The position numbers were made by a program, and so were the translations under genes. A stretch of 5,661 bases of DNA, taken from NCBI GenBank assembly GCA_030647705.1, contig JAUSJJ010000003.1, positions 1 through 5,661 of the forward strand. Reading direction: 5' to 3'. The notes beneath the pieces were generated by a model. The model was not told where the DNA came from. It saw only the letters and a program-made list of their open reading frames with translations, and did no database searches. This stretch comes from Dehalococcoidia bacterium. GTDB taxonomy: Bacteria; Chloroflexota; Dehalococcoidia; JAUSJJ01. Positions 4,790-5,661 of this stretch are shown here, one piece after another (the stretch's first letter is position 1; each line of letters begins with the position of its first letter).

Positions 4790-5661
4790 TCACAAGGCGG
4801 AATGCCCCTTCAATAGTTTGCTCATCGCCTCGGCGTTGCGCACAGGAAAGTCCTGCGCCTTGTTCTTGAACACGAGGTGCAGTTCCTCCGCCTGCTCAGC
4901 CATGCGTCGGATACCGGGCAGCCACTCCTTCAGCTCGGCGTCAGAGTACAAGTAGTTGAACCTCTCCGATCCCGCGATGCCCTTTTTCTCCCAGTTCTCT
5001 AGGTTCCTGCCGTGGAACCGGACTATACCCAGAGGAGCGGTCAGCTTGGCTATCGGCGACACGCTTGAAGGGAGTCCCTGTGGCTCGTCGACGCAGACCA
5101 TGGTTATCCCCTGCCGGCGCAGAAACGCGAGCGTTCCTTCCGCATTCTGCTCGTCGAGCCATCCTGGCTGGCGGAACTCCACTGCCATTCTGTGCTGCGG
5201 AAGCCTCTCTCTGCATTGAGCCATGTAGTCGAGGTTTCCCTGGCTGTGGTGAAACCACGGTGGGAACTGGAATACGATGGCTCCGAGCATACCCGCCGCT
5301 TGAATCGGCCCAACCGCCTCCCGGAAGATGCGCCACAGCTCGTCGAGCGCCTCCGGCGGCAAGTGGTGATGGTACAGGTTGCCCTGCTTTGGAATGGCAT
5401 CGCCGAATTTCTCCCGGAGCGACCTCGGAATGGTGCCCGGCTGCGTCGGGTGCTGTGTGAACAGGCTGAATACCTTAATATCGAAGACGAAGCCCGGCGG
5501 GGTGTTGTCCAGCCACAGGGCGACGTTGTTCCTGGTCGGGAAGTAGTGGTAGCTGGAATCGATCTCGGCCAGCGGGAACTGGTCGGAGTAGTAGCGCAGT
5601 CTGTCTGCGGGCGTCTTGACCTCAGCGGGGTAGAAGCTGCTGCTATCGATCAGTCCCTTGT
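4790..5661 (-). CDS. DUF72 (YecE-like) TIM-barrel protein (extreme N-terminus cut by window edge)
   Basis: The frame is open from the stop at 4790 to the window edge, giving 289 residues. A TTG codon at 5362 could be mistaken for the start, but the frame continues upstream with clear family sequence: SSSFYPAEVKTPADRLRYYS near the fragment start, then AEIDSSYHYFP and GFVFDIKVFSLFTQHP. Further motifs are QFPPWF (131-136), VEFRQPGW (160-167), VRFHGRN (213-219) and VFKNKAQDFPVRNA (263-276), in normal order for DUF72. Against typical members only about 10-20 N-terminal residues should be missing, including the usual GTSxW-like opening. Members have a TIM-barrel-like fold; the reaction is not established to my knowledge. 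The stop lies 5 bp from the Ku stop on the opposite strand, so the two genes share a 3' border. Its promoter is outside the window. Confidence 0.93.
   Translation of the reverse strand, partial: KGLIDSSSFYPAEVKTPADRLRYYSDQFPLAEIDSSYHYFPTRNNVALWLDNTPPGFVFDIKVFSLFTQHPTQPGTIPRSLREKFGDAIPKQGNLYHHHLPPEALDELWRIFREAVGPIQAAGMLGAIVFQFPPWFHHSQGNLDYMAQCRERLPQHRMAVEFRQPGWLDEQNAEGTLAFLRRQGITMVCVDEPQGLPSSVSPIAKLTAPLGIVRFHGRNLENWEKKGIAGSERFNYLYSDAELKEWLPGIRRMAEQAEELHLVFKNKAQDFPVRNAEAMSKLLKGHSAL

Noticed and set aside
5360..5362. TTG as start of the DUF72 gene
   Set aside because: The frame continues upstream without a stop to the window edge and encodes conserved DUF72 N-terminal sequence.

Overview
The window is a GC-rich bacterial segment with six protein genes, two of them cut by the window edges, packed with almost no spare DNA. 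No RNA genes, insertion sequences or CRISPR arrays are visible. The best taxonomic guess is Chloroflexota, probably Dehalococcoidia-like. This rests on the Thr/Pro-stalked lipoprotein ending in a Hint domain, a type I associate with that phylum, together with a bacterial Ku and a NIPSNAP/cupin/molybdoenzyme gene mix. It is an inference from protein style, not a measured placement.

Left half (1-2768): two operons diverge from a 297-bp intergenic region (1754-2050). Leftward run a TetR-family regulator (1753 to 1091) and then, 37 nt downstream, the N-terminal 351 residues of a DMSO-reductase-family molybdopterin oxidoreductase (1053 to 1, leaving the window). Rightward run a small cupin with a hydroxynitrile-lyase-like metal site (2051-2416) and a NIPSNAP-family protein (2454-2768). 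Each operon has a near-consensus sigma-70 type promoter with a 17-bp spacer. A 14-bp inverted repeat lies over the predicted start of the regulator transcript, so autoregulation, and perhaps control of both operons, is plausible. The layout suggests an inducible catabolic or detoxification locus; the substrate cannot be read from the sequence.

Middle (2795-3998): a lipoprotein with a Thr/Pro-rich stalk, an unrecognised middle domain and a C-terminal Hint (Hedgehog/intein) domain is read leftward. Its promoter lies back to back with that of Ku, the two -35 boxes being only 10 bp apart.

Right (3999-5661): Ku, the DNA-end binding protein of bacterial non-homologous end joining, is read rightward. 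It meets a DUF72/YecE-family gene tail to tail, with 5 bp between the stop codons; the DUF72 gene lacks only its extreme N-terminus at the window edge. No LigD ligase lies in the window.

The most interesting points are: an 11-bp tandem duplication that appears to have cut short the TetR reading frame and removed an ATGA overlap with the molybdoenzyme gene; the Hint lipoprotein, which lacks the terminal Asn needed for splicing; and a GC-rich hairpin overlapping a 16-codon leader frame upstream of Ku.
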